From: Sisyra terminalis
Taxonomy: Eukaryota > Arthropoda > Insecta > Neuroptera > Sisyridae
Direction: 5' to 3'
Length of the DNA: 64,000 bases
NCBI GenBank assembly: GCA_958496175.1
Contig: OY292275.1
Location: 44,531,701-44,595,700 of the forward strand
How positions within the stretch are numbered: position 1 is the first letter of the stretch; every line of letters begins with the position of its first letter. The notes beneath the pieces are model-generated. The model did not search any database. It saw only the letters and a program-made list of their open reading frames with translations, and was not told the origin of the DNA. Of the stretch, positions 45,195 through 58,642 are shown piece after piece. A program made the translations under genes and the position numbers.

Positions 45195-47653
45195 TGACTT
45201 CAACATGAATCATTTCATGGTAATTTATGAAGTCATTACTTCCGTTGAAGTTAACTTTTATCAGGAATCCGTAGTGTGTCAACGATTAGAAAAGTGATTT
45301 TTGTGGCTCAAGGACCAAAAAACTTTAAGCAATTATAGATAGTCAGGAGTTATTCACCCTTCAGAAAGCGTTAAAAATTAATAAATCGTATCAACGTTCG
45401 TATCAACAATTTATGGAGTTCTTTATCATGTAATGAAAACAAGTTCCGAACAGTAAATATTTATGCCCACAATGTTTCCAGCATCTCTGAACCCTTTATA
45501 TTTTCTATAACATTGTGGCCAAAAAAATTATTTCAGTTTTCGTCTGGAAGAGAAAATATTTCACAAAAATAAGTCTCGAAGCAAATCCAACAAGAAGGTA
45601 CAATTACCTAAATCATAACGCACAATGTTTTTATCGAGTGGAATTCTGTCTTCAGAAGGGATTACTGATAAATTGCCGGATATATTGGTATGGTATCGCA
45701 TCTTAAAACTTGTAACGTGACAACTGACCTCATTTTTTCATGTATATAGTTGCTTATCCGCAAGGATGAATGTTTTCTCTTTCAAATCCTGTTTTCGAGG
45801 AATTCCAAAGTCATGGGTCCAGCCCACAGGCCTGTATGGATAGTTGGGTCGTTTTGGAACAGCAAAAGAAGGACAAGAAATCTTATAATACAATATAGTT
45901 TAATGTATCGTGTGGTCGACTCCAACCCCGATAGGCACCATCATTATTTTCTTTTCGACTTTTATTTATTCTTGTATTTTTTGGTTCTTAAATGTAATCA
46001 CCCGTAAAAAAAATTGTATTTATCATCTTGAAAAGCATTTTCCACTTAAAGGGAAGCCCCTCTATTCTTTTGATTCTCATTGTTTGTATAAACGGAATAC
46101 GGTGCCCCTGAGTTTATAAGAATCCTAAGACCTCTAAGATTCTAGTTAATTAATTTAAATGTAGCAAACTTCACCCATCCTCTCTTTAAGTGGTAAGAAA
46201 TTGCCATTTCGTCTTGCGGTAAATGAAAAGATGATTTTAAAAATTGGTCAGAAATACATAGATGACAGTTTTTGAATCTCGATAGTAGCTAAAAAGATAA
46301 ATAAGGGTAGACTTAGTAATCAGAATTGTATTGGGACTAGTTTCTAGGATAGTAGGGGGAAATTATTAGGTATGAAAAAGGCAAAAAAAAATCATTGAAA
46401 ATTCTTTAGTTTCGTTTTAGCCATCCATGTACAAATAGAGTTTTGATGTTCTTAAATTCATTTTAAACCTTTAACTGACCAGAAAAGAACTAAAGAAGAG
46501 GTAGTCCCTCAACAATGAGTGGTGGCTGCTTTACTACAGGCCATACACGCTAGGAACTTCTAAAGTAGAAAACCAAAAATTCACGCAAGTGGATTAATAT
46601 CTCCAGAACTAGTTTGAGTTTCGATTCCTAATCTTTTAAACAATAGTATCTTTATCAGGGAAAAAAATCCAATATATGTGCACTTTTGCTAATAACAACC
46701 ATAAAAATTATAATTTATTTATTATAGTTCCGTGAACATGTCCTACATAACTTTTCCTTTTTCAAATTGTGGTCATTACTCCTTAGAAAGCTCAATTCTA
46801 ACCCCCAGCGGAAAAAAAGGGAAAATTACTCTTTTAAAGACCTCTGATTTTATGGTATAGTAGATAACCTTCTCAAAATATAGTTCTTAAAATCAATCAT
46901 TAGTCAGCTTAACTAAAACTTTTATAAAGCTTTACTTTATATAAAATATTTTTCTGCAATTAATCATTGATTTGACAATTCTAGAAATTCAAATCAAGTT
47001 TACTTTAAATCTTTAATCCAAACGATGCAAAAAGACGTTAAAAATTTACTAGAAATGTTTTAAAAAGCTTTCTCGACGCTGAGGTAAGATTGAAAGACAG
47101 GAAAGCACGAAGAAATACCAGCAAACTACGACACTCACTCAAAACTTTACTAATGGCAGTAGATTGTATCACATAAAGCTCTTGATGGAAACAATTCCCA
47201 CGAGCTTTATCAAAATGTCGTCGTGCTTTGCCGCTTGAATTTTGAATTGAACCAAATTGCCGTACAAAAGAGCAATGAAGATATTTGAGGCGACACATTC
47301 GCGCGATTCCTTTCCACTGTCAACCAACAACCCCCGAAGAATCCAACGCGCTTCTTTCGCCGACAAAATCCCGAGCTTTTGGATGGAAAATTTATGTGAA
47401 AATGTGATGGGCTCAGAAAAACGAGGACACGGGAGCGAAATTAGAGAATGGAACGACTAGGGGTTGAACGAACTATTTTCCCGATTTAGAACACGGTACG
47501 TAACATATATTGTGGTCTTCAGCGACATATCCAATTTAAATTTTCGAATTAATTCAACCCCCACACTATCTTCCCTGACCCTTTCTATCACTTGTTTCGA
47601 CATGAGCTAAGCTTTTGTTGTTATTTTAAAAAATAAAAATTGTTTGGTAAAAT
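45195..47653. other. Unassigned DNA with a GC-richer island
   Basis: 47030-47600 is GC-richer, with AAAGCTC (47175) and GAGCTTT (47202, 47373). Short frames overlap on both strands and none shows a domain; it is a candidate constrained non-coding island that lies just 3' of the candidate terminal exon. The frames at 45515-45706 and 45750-46007 (+) were considered and not assigned. Confidence 0.35.
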
Positions 47654-47915
47654 TTAGATTATTTCAACTTTAGCGGTCGGGATAACTAGAGCTTTATAGG
47701 TTTCACAAGGGTTGAAATCGGGGCTGTCGGGGTACGATTCGCCAATGTAATTAATCTTTGTCATTGGAGAGGTTTTCGTTACAACATATGTCGCGTGATA
47801 TTGCTCTCTAGTCGTGACTATAGCCACCTTAAATTCACCCCCAACCCTCAACTCGGTCAACCTCAATTCTTTCTTTGCCAAACTATGGCGAATTTGATCC
47901 ATGACCACCATAGTG
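47654..47915 (-). CDS. Candidate terminal coding exon, unidentified protein
   Basis: On minus, a strong acceptor (TTTCTCTTTTTATTATATAG) precedes an 86-codon frame ending in TAA at 47654. The peptide has no low-complexity bias: ...QIRHSLAKKELRLTELRVGG, EFKVAIVTTREQYHATYVVT, KTSPMTKINYIGESYPDSPD, FNPCETYKALVIP. It alternates beta-type hydrophobic stretches with polar turns, has one Cys and no membrane segment. Codon third positions are richer in G/C than the flanks. I do not recognise the family. The first ATG (47910) is probably internal to the exon; the reading frame would enter from an upstream exon at higher coordinates, which I did not find. Chance ORF remains possible. Confidence 0.4.
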
Positions 47916-50519
47916 CTATATAATAAAAAGAGAAAGTGTAATAATATTAAAAGATAGTGAAATCACCTCAAGCGAAAATGCATTAATCTAAATGAAAATG
48001 TCGCATATTTATACACATTGTACAAAACATGAACCAATTATCCTTAACAACCCTCTAAATTTCACCTTTTCAGTTGACATGGTTAAATATCACTTAATTT
48101 TTCAAAATCAAAAAGCTCTAGTTTTCACAACATTCATTTATTTTCCAGTCTCTTTTTTTGATCAAGTCTCGACCAGATAACAAATCATTTGTTTTTTTCT
48201 TTCTTGTATATTTATTTTTTTTGTAAATTTTGACTTTCATGTTTTACCTACATTAGTTACAATTTGAAAAAAAATCAGTTTTAATTATTATAATAGAGTT
48301 GGAAAAGCTAGTGGGGGTGAAAGAAGGACATAAATAATGTAGAGGTAACAAATATGCGTGTTGAATGCAACAAATGAAACGGAAAAAGATCAAATTTAAT
48401 GATAGTATAAAATTTGAAAAGGGAAACTATTATTGAATATTGTATATGGGTTTTAAATTGTTTGAAAATGGAAAACTTTTTCTTTTGTTTCACATGTTTC
48501 TTTATTGTTATGCCTTTGTGTTTTGTTAGTGATTGTGTTTTATTGCTTTAGTTTCGGTGCTGGTTATAAATTTGAGGTTTATGGCGAAGTCATTATTATT
48601 ATCAAAATATTGCATATTGCTGGAATGGAAGACGAGGCGAGTGATGATGATGAGACATTTATACGAAAAATAATGCCTATATTGTGAAAAGGAATGTCAA
48701 GCATTTAGAAAGAAAATACGTGCTGAGAAAATGAAATGTATTTTCCAACTTGAATCATCCCGTCATCCCCATTCCCAATTCCAGCCGTTCCCGTGACTTT
48801 ATCTGCTTCCCCCGTTCCCGATTCCCGTCGTTGGAACTGTTTAGGCCGTATGGAATTTGTCGTACTAATAAATAAACTGCTCCAAAAAAATTGTTCATAA
48901 AATTGACAAAGGAAAGTCTATTATTGAAAATATTTATGGGCGATTAAAAGTATTTATTGCCGTTGTAATATTTATGATTTTTTTCGTGGAAACGAACAAA
49001 TATCGTTTGAGAACGAGAAATATATAGGTATATAACAAAAAATATTGTTCGTTACTAATATACTCATAAGAGTTAGAGAATATAATTATCCTTTTAGGTT
49101 TAAAAAGAATCCACATTTTTGATTAAAAATCCCCTCTATAAAAATCTTAATATGCCATATGAATAAATAATAGTATTTTAAACTTTAAAAATTGTAATTT
49201 ATATTTTCCGGAGAATTACATTATATTTTTACAGAACCTACGTATTCTTGTTGAAATACATGAAACAAATCGGGAAGTCATACAACCACCAAATATTAAA
49301 ACATTATATAGTTCCCACCACATATTAAACGTAAAAAAATATAAGGAAACGACGCAAAAATTAAATTATAATAAATGATTTTTGCTGGTAAAACTGATAT
49401 TGAAAATATAATATAGTTAGGGAACGATGTCGTTAGCGTGGTACCACTTTTTTCAATTTAATTTTTTTCTCATTTCAATGAGGAATTTAATAATTTTCTT
49501 CTTCGATATTTGAAATTTAATTTCCCTTAATTTGATTCGGACGTAATAGCATGGAAATATCCATAAGAGTATTCGTTAATAAAATCTTAATAAACGATGT
49601 TCCAAAAGGAAAAGTGGGAAAAATAGGTTTTCAATGAAACTTGGTGGAAAATAGTCACTGGAGCATATTGTTAGATGGCGTGTTTATCAACTCGGAGATT
49701 ATTGTTCTAACTTTTTTAAGTACCAGAAAGTTTTAATCGATTTTTTTTTATCTTAACGGTAATGGCTTTTATGAATAATGTTAAATTCAATGTTAAAGTG
49801 GATTTTAAAAATGTTCCATTTGTAAAATTAAGACTTACGTATAAACATAAGTATTTATATTTTTAACGTGTTTTTCAATCGTATACCATATTAAGTAATC
49901 TAAACAAAAAATATAATTTTTGAGAATTTTTTTCCCTTATTTCCTCACTTATACCGTTTAAGTGCAATATCCTACAAGTCTTGTTTTGCTTACTAATCGA
50001 TTTGGACTTATGACAATGATTTGTACTTATCTTTTCTCTAATTTTATAAATCGCAATACGTATAAAAAAAAAGTATTCCGGACCCTGATTAACGTCTATC
50101 TATAACCTGTTTTCTTTAAAACCATTCCAATGAGCCTAAGCATTTACCCTGCTACCGAAAGTTAATGAACAGTCGAGCATTCCACAGATTCTACATGATG
50201 GTTCAGCATCAATGATATCCTTGAATAATTTTCTTACAAGATTAATGTAATTGAATATTAGATTTCAAATTGGTTCTTCGGAATTTGCTTCCGTTCTTTC
50301 AGCCGTTTTTTTTTTTGAGACTCTTTTTAACTATTGGGCCATCAATGATTCAAGGTTCCAAGGGATTTCGCTGTATTAGGATATTTTGCTAAATATATTT
50401 CAATTTTTTTAAGGAAAGATGGTACTGTATATATCATAAGAGGAGTTAAGGTAAGATGCTATGGCACTAGGGTACTAGGGAATTTATAAGAGGTTGTTTG
50501 TGGAGTAAGACCCCACACT
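47916..50519. other. AT-rich DNA with a small GC-richer patch
   Basis: 48750-48850 (CCGTTCCCGATTCCCGTCGT) is a short GC-rich patch similar in wording to 61978-62050. A gene upstream of the 47654-47915 exon should have exons on this side, but none was recognised. Confidence 0.35.
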
Positions 50520-51060
50520 GAAGGAAGATGTGACTGATTGTTAGCACTCTGCGATATGAACATTTTTATTGACCTTTTTACTTCGCTTCTATTACCTTAT
50601 TTAATGGTTAGTTTGTAAGGTACTAAGAAATTTATAATCTCATTTTGCACCTATTTCCCAATACTTTATCGTGCTGAATTTTGATACATCTGTTAACTCT
50701 TAATGACAACGCAAGAATTCGTCATAAAATTTAAAAACCACCAAATATTTCTGTATTAATTAAATATTAAACTTTAAAAAGAGTCTGATTTCCTACCATC
50801 AGAATCTTAGTTCTGATTTCTCCTTCTATATTAAGATGATAAAAGCTAATTGATGAGAATCATAAGCTATCTAGTTGTACATCAAAGAAAGGAGTTTTTC
50901 ATACACCAAATTATTAACTATTAACTAAATTGCATCCTTCGCTTTGATGCACAAATAGATAGCTTATGATTCTCATTAATTGGCTAATATCGCCTTAATA
51001 TCGATGGGATAGTGAAATCAGTACTAAGACTCAGTTCATAAATTTATTTTTTACCTTTTT
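50520..51060. repeat. Palindromic foldback repeat, copy 2, with outer block
   Basis: Arms around a centre near 50925: left TCAGAATCTTAGTTCTGATT ... GAATCATAAGCTAT(C)TAGTT, GTACATCAAAG; right CTTTGATGCACAAATAGATA, GCTTATGATTCTCATTAATT, then GTACTAAGACTCAG and TTTTTAGTGCATCC. These match 2385-2725. The outer left block 50520-50690 (TTACTTCGCTTCTATTACCT, CTTTATCGTGCTGAATTTTG) is the inverse of 2930-3120. Confidence 0.7.
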
Positions 51061-51296
51061 AGTGCATCCTTTTTTAATGATGCGGCTATGCGTTAAGTTT
51101 GGATGGCCTTTCCAGGGTTGTACTATAACCGATTGGTCTCTCCTTATTTCAGGGATGGGTACTTCTTCAATGTAAATAGGTGGAATTGCTTTCTAGTATT
51201 TGTTTCAATAGTTTGCCGGTGTTCAATAACTATTGTTTTCCTAAGACTTAACAGACATTCTGAAATTATAGTAAATAACACAATCGATTCAGCCCA

Positions 51297-51450
51297 CTTG
51301 TGCCTGAGTAGTTAAGGTGGCCGTTCCAAAGCTGGGGGGAGGTAGGTTTGATTCTAGTATCGAGCAAATTTTCAATATTTCCCCACACCATTTTTTATCA
51401 ACCCTTGAGTCGCTGAAAACCTTGGCAGTTTTAAAGCGACATTTAATTAC
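51297..51450 (+). mobile_element. tRNA-derived SINE family 1, copy 5
   Basis: TTGTGCCTGAGTAGTTAAGG (A box region), CCGTTCCAAAGCTGG, GGTTTGATTCTAGTATCGAG (B box), then CTTGAGTCGCTGAAAACC and TTTAAAGCGACATTTAATTA. The head is fairly well kept while the body lacks the CGATTACGGATTTTT block. Open frames on both strands here are incidental. Confidence 0.72.
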
Positions 51451-54400
51451 AAGAACAAAAAAACAAACAAAAATCATCCAATTTAAGAAGTCAACAACGA
51501 TTCCTAAGTTAGAAAGACATTGAATTTTGAAATTTGCGGTCCGCACCTTTAACTTTGTAAAACCAAACCTATCAATAAATAACCAGTTCCATCAATTGTT
51601 ATAGGAATAAATTAATATAAGTGATTCTTTCATTTTTATATTAAGCTTATTATAGTTTATGATTCTCTCCTTTGAATACTGTTTGTGGAATTCGTGGAAA
51701 ATAAAAAAATTCAGAAAGTCTCAAAAATGGTTCGTCAAAATTTGATGTTTATATTAGCTGTGTAAACATCAATTGAAAAATCAGTAATTATATTGGTTCA
51801 AATGGAAAACAAGTTCAAAAGAATAAATATGATGATTATATAGAAATTTTATATATTTTATGAAAATAAATCACATAGTTTTACAACTTTTTATATGATT
51901 TTCGAAATATTATCAAGTTTGTATTTCCGATAGGTATTTTATTCATTTTTATAAAGTGTGAATGATGAATCCGAAAATTCAATGAATAATTTCAATGAAC
52001 GATCAGAAAATTATTCCACTTCTGGAACAAAATTTTATGGGGGATCCTAAGGGTCTTCCATAGTGTAGGGCTTAAAGAGCTCTTTCGTTCAATTTAATAA
52101 TTCAAATTATTAAATGGAAAATATTATTGGGAAAAAGTAATTATTGTAAGTTTTTATAAAACATGAATCGATCGAATCAAAAGCCCTATATGAAAGTAAA
52201 CAGACAGAATGAGTTTAATGTGACATTTTAACAATTCATTCTATATATGTATCTACATATACACATTTTTTTTGAAGCTCAAAAGACGATTGAAATCCTT
52301 TGAGAATAAAAGTGGGGTCTAATCTGAGGTTATAATGTAACCACAACTTGTACAACGTCAACCCTACATCACCCATCCCCTGCATCGCACTTCTTCCCAT
52401 TTCATCCCCTCATCCCCACGATCCTCGTGACGAACGTGTGCTTTTTTATACATCGTCGTCACTCTATAATAAAAAAGCTCTGATCCATCTTTATTAATGA
52501 TTTTTTGTGGGCTTAGGAGTCGGAGGAGTTTCATTTCATAATTTATCGGGCGTAATTTTTGACGTGAAAGCTTTCAAAAAGCACACACACATGCATAGAA
52601 AAAAAAGATATGCACAAATAAATACAGATACAAATACGCACGGAAAGCTCTTATGAATAATTCAAAACCAGTTTTTATTTTTTATATGATATTTAAATTT
52701 CTTGAACTAAACAACCAACGGCTTTTGTGTAAATCTTTCTTTTCAAAATCAAATAGAAAGGAGAGAAAAAAAACGAGGAAAATCAAGACTTTAAAAGAAA
52801 TACTTACAAATTTTCCAGCAAGTTTTCTTCATCCCGTTAAAATCCTTGAAACTTTTATATTTGGAATAAAACAATATCGTTGTCGCTGAATATTAGTTTC
52901 TCGAAACTGTCATTTTCAACACAATTTTAATAAGAGTTATGTTACATTATTTTATTATTATGATAAGCAATAAGCATAGTCCCGCGGGACTAAAATAGAT
53001 CTTGTGTAATAGCCTTAAAAAACGTATATAACCACCCATTGTTTGTTCCCTCCGGATCATCTCCAACCGGCTGGCTACGAATATGTAAATATATATTTCA
53101 AATCTTCCGACTCGTTTTGTTATTTTATACATATGGAAGAATGGTTTTATCACATGCCTCCGGGAATATTTCAAGTCCAATAAAAATATAAATAATACAG
53201 GTAGCTGGGAAGATCTTGTGAACGCTATGTTGTCTCTCAAAATAAAATATGAGAGGGATTATGATTTGTAAATCATTTATAGCCACGAAAACACATTTAA
53301 GTTTTCTGCAATTTAAATTTCGCACGTATTAGTTATAATAAAAACTAAATACAACCTTACCTCTTATACATTATTACGATAATATTAACATTAGTAACCG
53401 TTTTCGATATTAATATGTCAATTTTTCCCATTACAAAAGCGGTAGAGGATTGAATATTTCTGCCATAGTGAAACACAAAGAATCCAAGAATGGTTTATTC
53501 TTTTTCTAAACAAAAAATTACCATATGAGTATAGAAATACAATACATATTTTTCACATTCAAATTTTTTTAAAAAATATTAAGAAAATAGTAACTGCTTG
53601 TCATATAATAGGCAAGGAAACTATTCAAAAAACATTTTGTCGAAAAAAGATCTAATAAATCAACAATCAATACCCATGAATACAACTTTATAGTCAACAG
53701 TGTGGAAAGTATAAGTCACATTCTGTGGATGAAATATAAGACAAATATCAAATTTACATTTTCATTCGTTTTATCCAACATTCTGTAATAAAAAGTCGGC
53801 AGTAAAAAAAATGGATGTAACACACGCAGAATGTGTCATTCTTTTCACATGTTAAATTTAACGCTCTATGGAAAAGTTAGTGCTCTCTTTGTTTAACATT
53901 TCCCAAGTTCATGGAAAATATGACTTTTAAAGTTCATTTACCATCTTTTAGTGGAACATCCAATGCAATTCGGGTATTTCATGACTAATGGGGTTATAAA
54001 TATAATCTAACAACCAAAATTTCGATTTGAAGAAAGTATAAAAATTTGGTAACTTCAAATCCAAAATAATCCATTTTTATTTATTCTAACAATGGTATAG
54101 CACTAAATTTACTTGCCCCAAGGGTAATCTATTATATTTTTTTATATTCTTTTTCTTAGTATTCCGAATCTAAGAGAATTTACAATTTATAGGCATTTTA
54201 AGAAAAAAATTGTTGGTAATATTTATATGTTACTGTATACTATGGAAAATATGTAGGCACGTCAATTATGTACACTATTATTTAACCCACTTAATTTAAC
54301 CTCTTCTCAAAAATACCGCACGAAGAAAGCCACTACAATCATGATTTGCCGATAATTTGACCTAAATAAGTAAAAGTATTACTATATATTAAGTTTGAAA

Positions 54401-57400
54401 TTTAATACTACCATTTTCGGCGATCTTTGTACTCGTATGGGCATTGTACAATCTAAAACTTTTAGTGGAATAATTTAAATCTTTGTTTAGATAAGTTTCA
54501 TTTTTGTTATACTATATTATAATAAGCACTTGCAAAATTCTATAATTTTATAATCTCTTTACATAAAATAACATTTTTCTTTTTTATTATTGGCCAAATA
54601 TATGGATGTGTGTTATTGAATTGTACATTGCATAAAGGCGCTATTCAAGTTATAGAAAAATGGTTGTCACAAAAATTCAATTTCAATTCACAATTATTCA
54701 ATCGTTTTATTACTTACAAGACCAAAAGAAAATATCCTGTGATGTACTACTCTAAAGTTACTTTAAAGTACTATAAAGTTCAATATGTAGCACTTATATT
54801 AATATTCTATCGTTTTTCAAGTGTGTTGTGTTAACAGGGGTTTAGATATGTACATACTTTCATTTTTCCTTAATTAATAAAAATATGAAAAAAAATATCT
54901 GATTTCCAAATAACTACACCTAAAGCATTACAAAACTTAGTATAGGTATATATAAAATATACAATATAACTGAAAAGTATCTTTTAAAGTATCTTAAAAA
55001 GCGACTTATGGTTATAATTTAAGTTCTTTTTTTCATGAGTAATCAAATATCCATAGGAACTTCGGATGCTTTTTAGAAAAGTAACTGATTTAGTATCGAG
55101 ATACTTTCCCAAAGTATCTTTGACAGCTTTGCTAAAGACCCATTATGAATTAATGAATAGTAACTGTCGAATTAGAAACACTATATAGATTTCAATTTCA
55201 TCTAATGATGAAGAATTCGAATTTAAAATAAGGCTCATTTCAAATTAAAATGTCAACCTATTTTTCGATAAATAATTTAACATGCATAACCCTTCAAGGA
55301 AAAATCTTCAAATGTGGCAATTTTCAATATTATATCTCAAGTTCGCAACAATAACCAAAAAATTGTTTATGTATTCATGATCTAAGAACACCAAAAAAAA
55401 AATTACCGCTTAAATTCGAACAAACTTTACACCATATTCAACAATTTCCTAATTTGCTTTTGGAAGTTATTTGTTTTAGATTTATCGTAATTCCTGCGAA
55501 AATTTTTTTAATTTTTCTACAATAGTAAGAACATTGAGAGCCAATAATGACTAATTTATAAATCAACCAATTTGAGTACTACTTTAAACTGTAGAAAAAA
55601 AAGCATTTCCAAAAATTTTTCTTTGTCATTTTTCAGCTTATTTGCTTTCGGTTTTCATTACATTTTAGTAGGTTTACAATCTGAAATTTACAAACATAAT
55701 TGTTTATTATTTTATTACGGCCAAACGCAAAATATCAAAAAATCGAAATCCAATTAGATAACCACTTTTGTTAGGAACAACTCAACTAATGTTGACAAAG
55801 TTTTTTTTTGAAAGACAAGAATAACACCACAAAATTGTTACCATCTTATATAATATTTATGAAAAATTATCAACTTCCTTATTATATAGGTGTTTTTGAA
55901 TCAATTATGCCAAGTTAATTATTCAGAAGTGTTTTCTAAATACTCATTATTATGGTAGTCTAGCCTTATTTGAGAAGAAAAATATATTGTGTCTTACGAT
56001 AAACGTAACAACATTGAAATCCAGAAATACTAAAAGTAAAATGAACTTTTTGAATCTTTTAAACCTAAAACTGATCTTCATTATCTTCAAAATATCTTTT
56101 GTCAAAAAAAAAATCAATTTAAATTTCATAATTAAGACCTATGGTAGATTTAAATGGAAACAATAATTTTATAATTGTTTTATACTAAAGATGGCTCAAG
56201 ATTTATCGAAGAAACTGGATTGGTTGCTGAAGACAACAGTTTTAAAAATTCTTATTAACATAACGAGATAGTAAAATCTTGTAATAGTTGTATTGTTTTT
56301 CAGGAAGTCAAACTATGTATGAAACTTATATAAGGAAGTATAGTTTTTATTGGAATTCTTTTAAAAAGATAGCACATCGAAGTCATCAATTTATTTTTCC
56401 AACATTAGAGAAAAACGATCTTGCAATGTTCTAGAACCAGGTAATTTAAAAATTAGATCATTCTTTTTTCAATAATGCCATCAATTGTTTGAAAACGCCT
56501 ATTTCCGAACGTAAAATGGTTATAATTTTTAAGCTTTGCGTTAAGAATGTGTTAAATAGTTTATGAATTTAAAGATATTGAATTTTGTACATTGTCGACA
56601 AATCATTACACTGACCTTCAACATAAAATTCCATAATTCCAAGGAAAAAATTACAGTGGATATAGTGATTTAGAAAATATGAAATTGCAAGTATTAATTA
56701 ACAGTAGTATTAGAACAAAATAATATGTTTCCAATTAAAACAAACATTGAAAGCAATACTAGTCAATATTCAAGGTTGTTCTTGCTAGAAACTTCGGAAA
56801 TGATTTTAATTTTATGTTTCTGTTAAGAAAAATCAATAATTTCTTAAAAAAATCTAGTAAATATGATACCTTTTAAAATTATATTAGCTAAGCATCAATT
56901 TTTTACAATACCTATATAGTATTAGATATTGACCTAATTTAAAGTAAAACTTTGTTTATAGCTACTTTCTTTATAATGTGTAACTTATAATTTATAAAAT
57001 AAATAGACCAAAATCATTCAGAACTTTCAAATCGAATAAAAGGTTAAAATAAATTGTATTTTTTGACTCAGATTTTCATGACTTAGACTAGAGGTTACAA
57101 TATGAACCTTTTGGGATCGGTTTCTGCCAATTGGGGAATCGATTTGATTTTAAGAGTCGATTGAGACTTAAACGAAAAGTAGTTCTTAAGAGATTTTCCC
57201 GTGTGATGACCTGTTGTTAAAGTATTGATGAGGATTTTCTTTTGAAAACTAATGAGATGATAGATCTTTTCTACGAAATATAAATAACAGGAGAAAGAAC
57301 ACAGTATTGCAAAGATTTCCATACAATGTAGATACAGTGCAGAGGGCTCTAATATCAGTAATAAACCAAGTTCAGTAGCGCAAAAAAAATTTCATTTAGT

Positions 57401-58063
57401 TCACAAGGGATTGTATGGTAGTTTCATAAGTAATGGAAAATTGTTTTCTTAATATAAGCAGAGTTAAATATTAATGAATTTATGTTACATTACACTTTAC
57501 GAAGCTTATGAATGTGCTATATTGGGAGCTTTGGCTTCAGATTGAATAACATTAAAAAAAGCGAACAACCAATAACAATTCAGTCAACAATTTTCGCGAT
57601 AATGCGCTGCTAAAAGCCGAAAAAATAATTAAACCATGTCCAAATTTTGGGGAAATGAGAACTAGCAAATTGCCTATTCCGTTCTGCCTGTCCTGTTATT
57701 TATTCTTCGCCGGCTTATCTCAAATAATTAAAAAATGGCATTTTGACCTGTAATCTTAAAAGCATTGAATGATCTGGAATAAATTAAAAATATGGAAAAT
57801 TATATTTTTGGAGGACTTCTGAAGAAAAAGATGTAATTTTGCGTTTAATATTCTGAATATTTTGAGTATTTTAGTTCATTCCGTAGGTCTACATATGCTA
57901 AGTCAACCTTTTGAATTGGAAGTTGGTAAAAATGTTCTGAAGACTTGATTTTGACAAACTTAATTTTGGAAAACGTGTTCAAAGTTTCAAGTACGGGTAA
58001 AATTATAACGACATCTGTATCTTTAAAATTACTTCAAATTTTAAATAATAACTTTATCACCTA
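51451..58063. other. Long AT-rich stretch with one GC-richer patch
   Basis: 52360-52660 is GC-richer, with AAAGCTC at 52474 and 52644 (candidate constrained island). 52970-53110 is another small GC-richer patch. A good minus-strand donor GTAAGTATT ends at 52807, but the frame before it is short and unrecognised. The remaining 5 kb (53350-57650) is very AT-rich and I see no gene, element or structure. Confidence 0.4.
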
Positions 58064-58634
58064 TAGTGTCCGACCGTGCTTTCGGTTTCGGCACAGTTTA
58101 GGCTTAGCTTCGGTTTAGCTTGTAGTCAAGCCGAAACTACGACCGAAACCGAAACTGAAGTCGTGAGATGAAAATGTTGAGAAATTATTGTTCCTCACTT
58201 ATAATTGTTAGATTCTACAATTATTATGAATTCTGATAATTATCAGATGATTAAAATTATTTTTAATATTTATTTTCAGTTTGAGTACAAATTAACCAAA
58301 GTTTAGAAATTATTTTGTTTTTAAGAAGAAAGAAAGAGTACTGTCTGTTTTGTGTATCGAAACAAATCTGGTAAAAAATAATTTTGTTTGGTATTTTTTA
58401 ATTCAATGTTATTCGTAAGTAATATTTAAAAGAAATATTAGGTGCAATTTTTTCAAATCAACTCCTTATTTCAGCAGAAATAATTTATTAGAAATAAAAA
58501 GTGATAATAATATGTTACGTTCATGATTAACTCAAACAAAAAATTATTTAAATATACCTATAGAATTTAAAAGTAAAGACTGATTAATTTTAGTTTCGGT
58601 TTCGGTCACAAAAACTAGTTTTGGCCAAACACTA
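58064..58634 (+). mobile_element. hAT-type non-autonomous element, copy 2, with target duplication
   Basis: 571 bp, ends TAGTGTCCGACCG ... GGCCAAACACTA, flanked on both sides by the perfect 8-bp direct repeat ATCACCTA (58056-58063 and 58635-58642). Eight-base duplications and T-A-G-T-G ends fit the hAT superfamily (Y-A-R-N-G rule). The subterminal regions are full of TTTCGGTTTCGG and CCGAAAC words on both ends; the interior is AT-rich and non-coding. A partner transposase is not in the window. Copy 1 is at 9324-9935. Confidence 0.9.
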
Positions 58635-58642
58635 ATCACCTA

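Noticed and set aside
45515..46007. Two plus-strand frames that look somewhat protein-like
   Set aside because: No motif, no splice-site support, and the second ends in low-complexity Phe/Leu/Tyr.
52808..52920. Possible minus-strand exon before a good donor (GTAAGTATT)
   Set aside because: The only frame compatible with the donor is short and has no recognisable content or acceptor.
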